From positions 8,337,001 to 8,401,000 of the forward strand of contig NZ_CP108054.1 of NCBI RefSeq assembly GCF_036173125.1: a stretch of DNA of 64,000 nucleotides, in the 5' to 3' direction. The translations under genes and the position numbers were made by a program. The notes under the pieces are model-generated. The model did no database searches, was not told where the DNA came from, and worked only from the letters and a program-made list of their open reading frames with translations. Source of the stretch: Streptomyces sp. NBC_00286. GTDB taxonomy: Bacteria; Actinomycetota; Actinomycetes; Streptomycetales; Streptomycetaceae. Numbering within the stretch: position 1 is the first letter of the stretch; every line of letters begins with the position of its first letter. Below are positions 26,436 through 35,613 of this stretch, in pieces.

Positions 26436-26472
26436 TGTTCGACAATGCTGAACACTATCGGTCGTTGTCGAC
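26436..26472. promoter_or_regulatory. GylR operator candidates upstream of gylR
   Basis: TGTTCGACAATGCTGAACA at 26436-26454 has TGTTC/GAACA arms. Immediately beside it, ATCGGTCG followed by TTGTCGACC (to 26472) is a second, inverted copy of the same sequence family. Two adjacent sites fit autorepression. Confidence 0.6.
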
Positions 26473-26569
26473 CTCCCGCCATTGGGTGGCCGTCAGTTGT
26501 CGTCACCGCGTCCCGGACGGAACCTCACCTGGGCCGCATCCGCAACGCACGTCCGTCCCGTGGACTCCC

Positions 26570-26599
26570 CTGACCGTCCGAACCGCTCCCGGCTACCCT
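26570..26599 (+). promoter_or_regulatory. Candidate metH promoter
   Basis: CTGACC and TACCCT separated by 18 bp, 66 bp before the metH ATG. It fits the loose Streptomyces vegetative pattern. No cobalamin riboswitch sequence is visible in the leader. Confidence 0.35.
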
Positions 26600-26664
26600 G
26601 GCTGGGTGCGTCCTCCGCCGGGAGCCGCATAGCCGACAGCCGTCGCACAACAGGGAGCCCTTTC

Positions 26665-29600
26665 ATGGCCTCGTCGCCAACCCCCTCCGCCGACAGCCGG
26701 ACCCGCATCGACGCCCTTCGCGAGGCGCTCGCCACCCGTGTGGTGGTGGCCGACGGCGCCATGGGCACGATGCTGCAGGCTCAGGACCCGACGCTCGAGG
26801 ATTTCGAGAACCTCGAGGGCTGTAACGAGATCCTCAACCTCACCCGCCCCGACATCGTCCGCACCGTCCACGAGGCGTACTACGCCGTGGGCGTCGACTG
26901 CGTCGAGACCAACACCTTCGGCGCCAACCACGCGGCGCTCGGCGAGTACGACATCGCCGAGCGCGTCCACGAGCTGTCCGAGGCCGGCGCGCGCATCGCC
27001 CGCGAGGTCGCCGACGAGTTCACCCAGAAGACCGGACAGCAGCGCTGGGTACTGGGCTCCATGGGCCCGGGTACGAAGCTTCCGACGCTGGGTCACGCCC
27101 CGTACACGCTGCTGCGCGATGCCTACCAGCAGAACGCCGAGGGCATGATCGCCGGCGGCGCCGACGCACTGCTCGTCGAAACCACCCAGGACCTGCTGCA
27201 GACCAAGGCATCGGTACTGGGCGCCCGCCGGGCCCTTGAGTCCCTCGGCGTCGATCTCCCGCTGATCGTCTCGGTGACCGTCGAGACCACCGGCACCATG
27301 CTGCTCGGCTCCGAAATCGGCGCGGCGCTGACCGCGCTGGAGCCGCTCGGCATCGACATGATCGGCCTGAACTGCGCCACCGGCCCCGCCGAGATGAGCG
27401 AGCACCTGCGCTATCTCGCCCGCCACTCCCGCGTCCCGCTGTCCTGCATGCCGAACGCAGGCCTGCCGGTCCTCGGCAAGAACGGCGCCCACTACCCGCT
27501 CACGGCGCCGGAACTGGCCGACGCCCAGGAGACCTTCGTACGCGAATACGGCCTCTCCCTGGTCGGCGGCTGCTGCGGTACGACCCCCGAGCATCTGCGC
27601 CAAGTCGTTGAGCGCGTACGGGACTTGACGCCCGCCGAGCGTCAGCCGCGCCCCGAGCCCGGCGCCGCCTCCCTCTACCAAACGGTCCCGTTCCGCCAGG
27701 ACACCGCCTACATGGCGATCGGCGAGCGCACCAACGCCAACGGCAGCAAGAAGTTCCGCGAGGCCATGCTGGAGGGCCGCTGGGACGACTGTGTGGAGAT
27801 GGCCCGCGAGCAGATCCGCGAGGGCGCCCACATGCTGGACCTCTGCGTGGACTACGTGGGCCGGGACGGCGTCGCCGACATGGAGGAGCTGGCCGGCCGC
27901 TTCGCCACCGCCTCCACGCTGCCGATCGTGCTGGACTCCACCGAGGTCGATGTCATCAAGGCCGGCCTGGAGAAGCTGGGCGGCCGGGCGGTCATCAACT
28001 CCGTCAACTACGAGGACGGCGACGGCCCGGAGTCCCGGTTCGCGAAGGTCACCAAGCTTGCCCAGGAGCACGGCGCCGCGCTGATCGCGCTGACCATCGA
28101 CGAGGAGGGCCAGGCCCGTACTCCGGAGCACAAGGTCGCGATCGCCGAGCGGCTGATCGACGACCTGACCGGCAACTGGGGCATCCACGAGTCGGACATC
28201 CTCATCGACACCCTGACCTTCACCATCTGCACCGGCCAGGAGGAGTCCCGTAAGGACGGCATCGCCACCATCGAGGCGATCCGCGAACTCAAGCGCCGCC
28301 ACCCGGATGTGCAGACCACGCTGGGCCTGTCGAACATCTCCTTCGGCCTCAACCCGGCCGCCCGCATGCTGCTCAACTCCGTCTTCCTGGACGAGTGCGT
28401 CAAGGCGGGACTGGACTCGGCGATCGTGCACGCGTCGAAGATCCTGCCGATCGCCCGGTTCAGCGAGGAGGAGGTCCAGACGGCCCTCGACCTCATCTAC
28501 GACCGGCGCGCCGAGGGTTACGACCCGCTGCAGAAGCTGATGGCGCTGTTCGAGGGCGCCACCTCCAAGTCGTTGAAGGCGGGCCGCGCCGAAGAGCTGG
28601 CCGCGCTGCCGCTGGACGAGCGCCTCAAGCGCCGCATCATCGACGGCGAGAAGAACGGCCTCGAACAGGACCTGGCCGACGCACTCCAGGAGCGCCCTGC
28701 CCTGGATATCGTCAACGAGACGCTCCTTGACGGCATGAAGGTGGTCGGCGAGCTGTTCGGCTCCGGCCAGATGCAGCTGCCGTTCGTGCTCCAGTCCGCC
28801 GAGGTCATGAAGACCGCGGTCGCCTACCTCGAGCCGCACATGGAGAAGGTCGAGGGCGACGAGGCCGGCAAGGGCACCATCGTGCTCGCCACCGTGCGCG
28901 GCGACGTGCACGACATCGGCAAGAACCTCGTGGACATCATCCTGTCCAACAACGGCTACAACGTCGTCAACCTCGGCATCAAGCAGCCCGTCTCCGCGAT
29001 CCTGGAGGCCGCCGAAGAGCACAAGGCCGACGTCATCGGCATGTCCGGCCTGCTGGTCAAGTCCACGGTGATCATGAAGGAGAACCTGGAGGAGCTCAAC
29101 CAGCGCAAGATGGCCGCCGACTACCCGGTCATCCTCGGCGGGGCCGCACTGACCCGGGCGTACGTCGAGCAGGACCTGCACGAGATCTACGAGGGCGAAG
29201 TCCGCTACGCCCGCGACGCGTTCGAGGGCCTGCGGCTGATGGACGCGCTGATCGCGGTCAAGCGCGGGGTGCCCGGCGCGACGCTCCCGGAGCTCAGGCA
29301 GCGCCGGGTGCGGGCAGCCACGGTGGAGGTCGAGGAGCGCCCCGAGGAGGGCGCCGTCCGCTCCGACGTGGCCATCGACAACCCCATCCCCGAGCCGCCG
29401 TTCTGGGGCACCCGCGTCATCAAGGGCATCCAGCTCAAGGAGTACGCGTCCTGGCTGGACGAGGGCGCGCTGTTCAAGGGCCAGTGGGGCCTGAAGCAGG
29501 CGCGTACGGGCGACGGGCCCACGTACGAGGAGCTGGTGGAGACCGAGGGCCGGCCCCGGCTGCGCGGCTGGCTGGATCAGTTGCAGCGGGACAACCTGCT

Positions 29601-30180
29601 CGAAGCGGCCGTGGTCTACGGCTACTTCCCGTGTGTGTCCAAGGACGACGACCTGATCCTGCTGGACGAGGCGGGCAACGAGCGCACCCGCTTCACCTTC
29701 CCGCGGCAGCGCCGTGGCCGCCGGCTGTGCCTGGCCGACTTCTTCCGCCCTGAGGAGTCCGGCGAGACGGACGTGGTCGGCCTCCAGGTCGTCACCGTCG
29801 GTTCCCGGATCGGCGGGGAGACGGCGAAGCTGTTCGAGGCGAACGCCTACCGCGACTACCTCGAACTGCACGGCCTGTCCGTGCAGTTGGCGGAGGCGCT
29901 GGCGGAGTACTGGCACGCGCGCGTGCGGTCCGAACTCGGCTTCGCCGGGGAGGACCCGGCCGAGATCGAGGACATGTTCGCCCTGAAGTACCGTGGCGCC
30001 CGCTTCTCCCTCGGCTACGGCGCCTGCCCGGACCTGGAGGACCGCGCCAAGATCGCCGAACTGCTGGAGCCGGAGCGGATCGGCGTCCAGCTGTCCGAGG
30101 AGTTCCAGCTCCACCCGGAACAGTCCACGGACGCGATCGTCATCCACCACCCCGAGGCGAAGTACTTCAACGCGCGCTGA
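26665..30180 (+). CDS. metH: Cobalamin-dependent methionine synthase
   Basis: A 1171-residue cytoplasmic enzyme that transfers the methyl group of methyltetrahydrofolate to homocysteine. Domains in order: homocysteine-binding barrel (about 10-320) with zinc ligands in GGCCGTTPEH near 300; folate-binding barrel (about 345-620); cap helices; B12 domain with DVHDIGKN near 747-754, whose His coordinates cobalt; and the C-terminal S-adenosylmethionine activation domain (from about 900). The ATG at 26665 follows GGGAG; the frame opens 61 codons earlier without support. Full-length for the family. Confidence 0.97.
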   Translation: MASSPTPSADSRTRIDALREALATRVVVADGAMGTMLQAQDPTLEDFENLEGCNEILNLTRPDIVRTVHEAYYAVGVDCVETNTFGANHAALGEYDIAERVHELSEAGARIAREVADEFTQKTGQQRWVLGSMGPGTKLPTLGHAPYTLLRDAYQQNAEGMIAGGADALLVETTQDLLQTKASVLGARRALESLGVDLPLIVSVTVETTGTMLLGSEIGAALTALEPLGIDMIGLNCATGPAEMSEHLRYLARHSRVPLSCMPNAGLPVLGKNGAHYPLTAPELADAQETFVREYGLSLVGGCCGTTPEHLRQVVERVRDLTPAERQPRPEPGAASLYQTVPFRQDTAYMAIGERTNANGSKKFREAMLEGRWDDCVEMAREQIREGAHMLDLCVDYVGRDGVADMEELAGRFATASTLPIVLDSTEVDVIKAGLEKLGGRAVINSVNYEDGDGPESRFAKVTKLAQEHGAALIALTIDEEGQARTPEHKVAIAERLIDDLTGNWGIHESDILIDTLTFTICTGQEESRKDGIATIEAIRELKRRHPDVQTTLGLSNISFGLNPAARMLLNSVFLDECVKAGLDSAIVHASKILPIARFSEEEVQTALDLIYDRRAEGYDPLQKLMALFEGATSKSLKAGRAEELAALPLDERLKRRIIDGEKNGLEQDLADALQERPALDIVNETLLDGMKVVGELFGSGQMQLPFVLQSAEVMKTAVAYLEPHMEKVEGDEAGKGTIVLATVRGDVHDIGKNLVDIILSNNGYNVVNLGIKQPVSAILEAAEEHKADVIGMSGLLVKSTVIMKENLEELNQRKMAADYPVILGGAALTRAYVEQDLHEIYEGEVRYARDAFEGLRLMDALIAVKRGVPGATLPELRQRRVRAATVEVEERPEEGAVRSDVAIDNPIPEPPFWGTRVIKGIQLKEYASWLDEGALFKGQWGLKQARTGDGPTYEELVETEGRPRLRGWLDQLQRDNLLEAAVVYGYFPCVSKDDDLILLDEAGNERTRFTFPRQRRGRRLCLADFFRPEESGETDVVGLQVVTVGSRIGGETAKLFEANAYRDYLELHGLSVQLAEALAEYWHARVRSELGFAGEDPAEIEDMFALKYRGARFSLGYGACPDLEDRAKIAELLEPERIGVQLSEEFQLHPEQSTDAIVIHHPEAKYFNAR

Positions 30181-30316
30181 CGCGGGCTCGCGAGGGCGCA
30201 GGGAGTGCGAGGGCACGCTGAGATGGCCCCACGGCGGGCCTACAGTGTGCCCTCGCACGCATCGGTTAAACGCAGCGTTTCCGCCGTCAGAGTCGTACAC
30301 TGGTCGGTCCAACGCA

Positions 30317-30342
30317 GGCCGGTTCCTTACCAGGAGCCGGCC
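30317..30342 (+). terminator. Hairpin between metH and HAD gene
   Basis: Ten-bp stem GGCCGGTTCC / GGAGCCGGCC with one wobble pair and a 6-nt loop, followed by TTCTC. It ends 28 bp before the HAD start, close to its ribosome site, so it could be a metH terminator or an attenuator. Confidence 0.5.
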
Positions 30343-30370
30343 TTCTCGTCCCTCTCGGAGGTGTGCCCGT

Positions 30371-31066
30371 ATGACCAGTACGGTCCCCGCACTCGGTACC
30401 CGTACGGCCGAAGGCTCCGCCTTGCAGGCCGTGCTCCTCGACATGGACGGAACCCTGGTGGACACCGAGGGCTTCTGGTGGGACGCCGAGGTCGAGGTGT
30501 TCGCACGCCTGGGCCACAAGCTCGACGACTCCTGGCGTCATGTCGTGGTCGGCGGTCCCATGACCCGCAGCGCGGGTTTCCTCATCGAGGCCACCGGAGC
30601 CGACATCACCCTCGCCGAGCTCACGGTGCTGCTCAACGACGGGTTCGAGGACCGTATCGCCCGCGCCCTGCCACTGATGCCGGGCGCAGCGAGGCTGCTC
30701 GCCGAGCTGGCCGCGCACGAGATCCCCACGGCTCTGGTCTCCGCCTCGCACCGCCGCATCATCGACCGCGTACTGACCTCGCTCGGCCCGGGAAACTTCG
30801 GGCTGACCGTCGCGGGGGACGAGGTCGAGCGCACCAAGCCGCACCCCGACCCGTATCTGCTCGCGGCCGTGGGCCTCGGCGCGGACCCGGCAAGGTGCGT
30901 GGTCATCGAGGACACCGCGACGGGCATCGCGTCCGCGGAAGCCGCGGGCTGCCATGTGGTGGCGGTACCCTCCGTGGCACCGATCACCCCGGCCGCCCGG
31001 CGCACCGTCGTGCCCTCGCTGGAAGAGGTCGACCTGACCTTCCTGCGCGGCCTGCTGACGGTCTGA
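30371..31066 (+). CDS. HAD family hydrolase (beta-phosphoglucomutase/phosphatase type)
   Basis: A 231-residue HAD subfamily IA protein. Motif I is LDMDGTLVDTE (about 23-33), with nucleophile and acid Asp. Motif II is the Ser in LVSASHRR near 121. Motif III is the Lys in ERTKPHPDPY near 157. Motif IV is VIEDTATG near 177-184. It dephosphorylates or isomerises a small phosphorylated metabolite. GGAGGTG lies just before the ATG. It follows metH by 190 bp but is not obviously functionally linked. Confidence 0.9.
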   Translation: MTSTVPALGTRTAEGSALQAVLLDMDGTLVDTEGFWWDAEVEVFARLGHKLDDSWRHVVVGGPMTRSAGFLIEATGADITLAELTVLLNDGFEDRIARALPLMPGAARLLAELAAHEIPTALVSASHRRIIDRVLTSLGPGNFGLTVAGDEVERTKPHPDPYLLAAVGLGADPARCVVIEDTATGIASAEAAGCHVVAVPSVAPITPAARRTVVPSLEEVDLTFLRGLLTV

Positions 31067-31551
31067 GGACGGTTCGCGGACTGCTGGGCGTCTGCTTGCG
31101 GTTGGGAATGTGACGAGCGCTCACCATCCGTGAAAAGTTGAATCCGAGATAAAGTCAGAAACAACTAGGTGTGCGGGCCACCCGAGTAATTCATTCTTCG
31201 CCGAATGGCCGAATTGCTACGCCATGCAACCCTGTCCACCTTGTGATCTTCACCACCCACTAGCCGGGTCGACATAAGGCCCGCGATATGCCGTAAGCCC
31301 CTTACTGGCGGTACGAGACGTGTCTTTGTGTCCCGTTTGATGGAGCCGTGCGCGAATCCTTCCGGTGTCGGGTTTTCGGTGCGTCCGCGCCCGGTTTCGC
31401 AGCGTGATGGGGAGTCAACTCCGGCCATGGCGAGAGGTCCTGCTGGTGCGGACTAATCTCGAGTCGAGAACCTCGCCGTAACACCCGTGACCCTGCTTGC
31501 AACACCCCGGCCTGCCGGTTCACGGATCGAAAGCTCTGGAGAACTTCGAGC
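31067..31551. other. 485-bp intergenic region upstream of lipoprotein genes
   Basis: No credible gene. The stretch around 31128-31210 is much richer in A and T than its surroundings and may hold the promoter of the lipoprotein genes, but I cannot assign -35 and -10 boxes. A small palindrome CTCGAGTCGAG lies at 31458-31468. No hairpin terminator was recognised after the HAD gene. Confidence 0.4.
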
Positions 31552-33156
31552 ATGAACCGAAAGACCTTGGTGCTGCCGGCCGTGATCGGCCTGCTCGCCC
31601 CGGTCCTCGCCGCCTGCGGCGGGTCCGACATCGGGGCCGGCGGCGGCGACGCGATCGTCGTGGGCACCACCGACCGGTTCGCCGCCTCGAAGCAGGCGCC
31701 CGCGCCACTGGACCCGGCATACGCGTACGACGTCGGCACCTGGAACGTGCTGCGGCAGACCATCCAGACGCTGATGACCCTGCCCGACGGCGGCGGCGAC
31801 CCCCAGCCCGAGGCCGCCCAGCGCTGCGGCTTCACCGACACCGGCAACGAGCGATACGCGTGCACCCTGCGCGAGGGCCTCAAGTTCGCCGACGGCGACC
31901 CCGTGACCGCGGACGATGTGAAGTTCTCCATCGAGCGCGCGCTGCGCATCCAGGCCGACAGCGGAGTCTTCGCACTGCTCTCGAGCATCGACACCGTCGA
32001 GACCAAGGGCGACCGCGAGGTGATCTTCCACCTCAAGACCGCCGACGCCACCTTCCCGTTCAAGCTGTCCACGCCGATCGCGGGCATTGTCGACCCCGAC
32101 GACTACGACAAGAACAAGCTGCGCGACGGCTTCGCGGTGGACGGCTCCGGCCCGTACACCCTCGAGGCCGAGGTCAAGAACGACGAGCTCGTCAACGCCG
32201 TCTTCACCAAGAACCCCAACTACCAGGGCCAAGTGAAGGTGAAGAACGACAAGGTCGAACTGCGCTCCTTCGACACTCCCGACGCCATGGGCACCGCGCT
32301 GAAGAAGGGCAATATCAGCGTGATGACCCGCACCATGTCGCCCTCGCTGATCAGGAAGCTCCAGAACGCCAAGTCCACGGACATCGACCTGATCGAGCAG
32401 CCCGGCCTGGAGATCCGCTACCTGGGCTTCAACACCAACGACCCGACGGTGAAGTCCAAGGTCGTCCGTCAGGCGATGGCCCAGGTCATCGACCGCGGTG
32501 AACTCGTCTCCGATGTGTACGGCTCCGGCGCCGACCCGCTGTACTCCCTGGTGCCGGCCACCGTCACGGGCCACGCCAACTCGTTCTTCAACAAGTACGG
32601 CCAGCCCGACCCCGCCAAGGCCAAGGCCCTCCTGTCCGAGGCGAACGTCACCACGCCGGTGAAGCTGACCCTGCACTACACCGTCGACCACTACGGGCCC
32701 GCCACCAAAGACGAGTTCGAGATGCTGAAGAAGCAACTGAACGACAGCGGACTGTTCGAGGTCGACATCAAGGGCGAGAAGTGGGCGACGTTCCGCGCCA
32801 ACGAGCAGAAGGGCAAGTACGAGGTCTACGGCATGGGCTGGTTCCCCGACTTCCCCGACGCCGACAACTACCTCGCGCCGTTCCTCGACAAGAACAACAC
32901 CATCAACTCGCCCTACGCGAACCCCGAGATCCGTAACACCCTGATCCCGGAGTCCCGCCGGCAGGCCGACCGGCTCACCGCGTCGCGGAGCATCGAGGAG
33001 ATCCAGAACATCGTCGCCGAGGACGTCCCCGTGCTGCCGCTGTGGCAGGGCAAGCAGTACATCGCCGCACGGGACGACATCACCGGCGCCGAACGGGCCC
33101 TCAACTCCACCGCCACGCTTCAGCTTTGGGAGCTGGGCCACGGCGTCAGCGGCTGA
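31552..33156 (+). CDS. ABC transporter solute-binding lipoprotein (family 5) 1
   Basis: A 534-residue exported lipoprotein. The signal peptide ends in the lipobox LAAC (Cys near residue 21). The mature part is a family 5 (oligopeptide/nickel type) binding protein, with LREGLKFADGDPVTADDVKFSIERAL near 104-130 and a C-terminal VLPLWQGKQYIAARDD segment. It would capture a peptide or similar ligand outside the membrane. A paralogue follows, but no permease or ATPase gene is adjacent, so the transporter it serves is unknown. Confidence 0.9.
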   Translation: MNRKTLVLPAVIGLLAPVLAACGGSDIGAGGGDAIVVGTTDRFAASKQAPAPLDPAYAYDVGTWNVLRQTIQTLMTLPDGGGDPQPEAAQRCGFTDTGNERYACTLREGLKFADGDPVTADDVKFSIERALRIQADSGVFALLSSIDTVETKGDREVIFHLKTADATFPFKLSTPIAGIVDPDDYDKNKLRDGFAVDGSGPYTLEAEVKNDELVNAVFTKNPNYQGQVKVKNDKVELRSFDTPDAMGTALKKGNISVMTRTMSPSLIRKLQNAKSTDIDLIEQPGLEIRYLGFNTNDPTVKSKVVRQAMAQVIDRGELVSDVYGSGADPLYSLVPATVTGHANSFFNKYGQPDPAKAKALLSEANVTTPVKLTLHYTVDHYGPATKDEFEMLKKQLNDSGLFEVDIKGEKWATFRANEQKGKYEVYGMGWFPDFPDADNYLAPFLDKNNTINSPYANPEIRNTLIPESRRQADRLTASRSIEEIQNIVAEDVPVLPLWQGKQYIAARDDITGAERALNSTATLQLWELGHGVSG

Positions 33157-33181
33157 CCCCACCACGGCGTCAGCGAATTTC

Positions 33182-33220
33182 TTCGACCAACGCGTTTGAC
33201 CAACGCGTTCGACCAACGAC
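33182..33220. repeat. Three 13-bp tandem units between the lipoprotein genes
   Basis: TTCGACCAACGCG, TTTGACCAACGCG and TTCGACCAACGAC follow one another without gaps, just upstream of the second lipoprotein gene. They may be a regulator site array or a slippage product. Confidence 0.85.
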
Positions 33221-33233
33221 AAGGCACACGTTC

Positions 33234-34817
33234 GTGAACATGCGCACCAAATGGCCCGTTCTGTCCATAGCGACGGCGCTGGCCGGCACTCTGCTGGCCG
33301 GCTGCGGCTCCCAGGGGGGCGAATCCGGAGGCACCGGCTCGTCCATCGCCATCGGGATGACCGACGACGTCCTGGCCACCGACCCCGCCTCCGGCTACGA
33401 CCCGGGTTCCTGGCTGTTGTTCAACAACGTCTTCCAGTCCCTGCTGAGCTTCCCCAAGGGCAGCACGGAACCGGAGCCGGAGGCCGCGAAGTCTTGCTCC
33501 TTCACGGACGGGGACACCAGGGTCTACGAGTGCACCCTGCGCGACGGTTTGAAGTTCAGCAACGGTGACGAACTCACCTCCGCGGACGTCAAGTTCTCCT
33601 TCGACCGCATGATGAAGATCAATGACGCCGAAGGCCCGGCGATCATGTTCCCCATGCTCGACAAGGTCGAAACCCCGGACGAAAAGACGGTCGTCTTCCA
33701 GTTGAAGGTCCCCGACGCCACCTTCCCCAGCAAGATCGCCTCCGGCGCCGGCTCGATCGTGAACCACCGGGAGTACGACGCGGACGGCCTGCGCGAGGAC
33801 GGCAAGGCCGTCGGCTCGGGCCCGTACAAGCTCGACTCCTTCAGCGAGGACGAGGCCGTCTTCTCGGTCAACGAGAACTACGAAGGCAACGCCGACGTAC
33901 GGAACTCCGGCGTGACCCTCAAGTTCTTCCACGGCGACCGCAAGGGCCTGCGCAAGGCCCTCACCGACACCAAGGTCGACGTCGCCTACCGCGGACTCGC
34001 CGCCCAGGACGTCGCGGACATCGAGAACGACACGTCCACCGGCCAGGGCATCGACGTCATTGAGGGCTCCAGCGCCGAGGTGCAGCACCTGGTCTTCAAC
34101 ACCCAGGACCCGGTCGCGGGCAAGCTGAGCGTCCGCAAGGCGATCGCCCACCTCCTCGACCGCGAGGCTCTCGTCGAGGAGGTCTACGAGTCCACGGCGA
34201 CACCGCTGTACTCGATCATCCCGGCCGGTATCACCGGCCACAACACGGCCTTCTTCGACACCTACGGCGCCCGCCCCTCGCGCACCAAGGCCGAGGACGT
34301 ACTGCGCGCCGACGGCATCACCGAGAAGGTGAAGCTCACCCTCTGGTCCACGCCCACCCGCTACGGCCCGGCCACGGACCAGGAGTTCAAGGCGATCGCC
34401 AAGCAACTCAACGACAGCGGACTGTTCGACGCGAGCGTGAAGTCCGTCGCCTACGACCAGTACGAGAAGGACATCGAGGCCGGCAAGTACGGCGTGTATG
34501 TGAAGGGCTGGGTGCCGGACTACCCCGACCCGGACAACTTCACGGCCCCCTTCTTCGGCGACGGCAACGTCCTCGGCAACGGCTACACGAACTCCAAGAT
34601 CACCGGGCAGCTCATCCCCGAGACCGCCGCCCTGAGCGAGCGCGCCTCGACCGAGCAGCAGTACGGGCAGCTCCAGGACATCGTCGCCGAGGAGGTCCCG
34701 GTCCTCCCGATCTGGCAGGCCAAGCAGTACGCGGTCGTCCGCGACAACGTGTACGGCCTGGAGTACTGCCTCGACGCTTCGACCGTGTTCCGGTTCTGGG
34801 AGATCAGCAAGGACTGA
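33234..34817 (+). CDS. ABC transporter solute-binding lipoprotein (family 5) 2
   Basis: A 527-residue paralogue of the preceding protein. The lipobox is LAGC (Cys near 23). The family 5 core is clear: CTLRDGLKFSNGDELTSADVKF near 100-121, then KGWVPDYPDPDNFTAPF, matching GWFPDFPDADNYLAPF in the neighbour. The GTG at 33234 is chosen for the AAGG 9 nt upstream; an ATG two codons later is possible. The two genes are probably co-transcribed and end at a 21-bp hairpin. The missing transporter subunits must be encoded elsewhere. Confidence 0.9.
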   Translation: MNMRTKWPVLSIATALAGTLLAGCGSQGGESGGTGSSIAIGMTDDVLATDPASGYDPGSWLLFNNVFQSLLSFPKGSTEPEPEAAKSCSFTDGDTRVYECTLRDGLKFSNGDELTSADVKFSFDRMMKINDAEGPAIMFPMLDKVETPDEKTVVFQLKVPDATFPSKIASGAGSIVNHREYDADGLREDGKAVGSGPYKLDSFSEDEAVFSVNENYEGNADVRNSGVTLKFFHGDRKGLRKALTDTKVDVAYRGLAAQDVADIENDTSTGQGIDVIEGSSAEVQHLVFNTQDPVAGKLSVRKAIAHLLDREALVEEVYESTATPLYSIIPAGITGHNTAFFDTYGARPSRTKAEDVLRADGITEKVKLTLWSTPTRYGPATDQEFKAIAKQLNDSGLFDASVKSVAYDQYEKDIEAGKYGVYVKGWVPDYPDPDNFTAPFFGDGNVLGNGYTNSKITGQLIPETAALSERASTEQQYGQLQDIVAEEVPVLPIWQAKQYAVVRDNVYGLEYCLDASTVFRFWEISKD

Positions 34818-34841
34818 CGGTCCGGACCGACGGCTCTGCGT

Positions 34842-34892
34842 ATACGGCGATGGCCGCACCCTCTTCTCGAAAGGGTGCGGCCATCGCCGTAT
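34842..34892. terminator. 21-bp perfect hairpin, shared terminator
   Basis: Arms 34842-34862 and 34872-34892 are perfectly complementary with a 9-nt loop, between the converging lipoprotein and response-regulator genes. Confidence 0.85.
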
Positions 34893-34927
34893 CGCTCTGT
34901 AGGGGTGCGCGATCGGCGCGCGGTCGG

Positions 34928-35599
34928 TCACTGCGCGCCAGGGCGCACCAGTCCGCTCTCGTACGCGTACACCGCCGCCTGCACGCGGTCCCGCAGCCCC
35001 AGCTTGGTCAGGACGTGGCCCACGTGCGTCTTGACCGTGGTCTCGCTGACGAAGAGGTCCGCGGCGATCTCCGCGTTCGACAAACCGCGGGCCACCAGCT
35101 TCAGCACCTCGACCTCGCGATCGGTCAGCGTGTGCAGGGTGTCCGGCACCGGCTCGTCGCCCGAGGGCAGATGCCCCGCGTACTTGTCGAGCAGCCGGCG
35201 CGTGATGCTCGGCGCGAGCATCGCCTCGCCCGCGGCGACCACGCGGATCGCCTGCACCAGCTCGTTGGCCGGGGCGTCCTTGAGCAGGAAGCCGCTGGCC
35301 CCCGCGCGCAGCGCCTCCACCACGTACTCGTCGAGGTCGAAGGTGGTCAGCACCAGGACCTTCGCGGGTCCGTCCCGGCCGGGGCCGGTGATCTGCCGGG
35401 TCGCCTCGACACCGTCCATCCGCGGCATACGGATGTCCATCAGAACCACATCGGGCTGCAGGGCACGTACCTGGTCGAGTGCCTGGAGGCCGTCCCCGGC
35501 CTCGCCGACGACCGCGATGTCCTGCTCCGCCTCCAGGATCATCCGGAAGCCGGTTCGCAGCAGCGGCTGGTCGTCGACCAGTAGGACACGGATGGCCAC
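34928..35599 (-). CDS. NarL/FixJ-type response regulator
   Basis: A 223-residue two-component regulator. The receiver domain (about 1-120) has the acidic pair DD at 9-10, phospho-acceptor D55 in LMDIRMP and Lys near 105 in FLLKDA, all intact. The LuxR-type helix-turn-helix is at about 155-215 (LTDREVEVLKLVARGLSNAEIA). The GTG at 35599 has GAAGGAGA upstream. There is no histidine kinase beside it, so it is an orphan or partners a kinase elsewhere. The nuclease gene lies 14 bp upstream in the same direction, suggesting co-transcription. Confidence 0.92.
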   Translation of the reverse strand: MAIRVLLVDDQPLLRTGFRMILEAEQDIAVVGEAGDGLQALDQVRALQPDVVLMDIRMPRMDGVEATRQITGPGRDGPAKVLVLTTFDLDEYVVEALRAGASGFLLKDAPANELVQAIRVVAAGEAMLAPSITRRLLDKYAGHLPSGDEPVPDTLHTLTDREVEVLKLVARGLSNAEIAADLFVSETTVKTHVGHVLTKLGLRDRVQAAVYAYESGLVRPGAQ

Positions 35600-35613
35600 G
35601 TAAGTCTCCTTCG

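Noticed and set aside
26384..26664. Cobalamin riboswitch upstream of metH
   Set aside because: The leader is about 60 nt from the likely promoter and shows no B12-box or the expected extended pairing; I see no supporting sequence.
26593..30519. A 1308-codon open frame antisense to metH
   Set aside because: It is the codon-bias shadow of metH: low-complexity composition, no domain, no ribosome site. metH explains the region fully.
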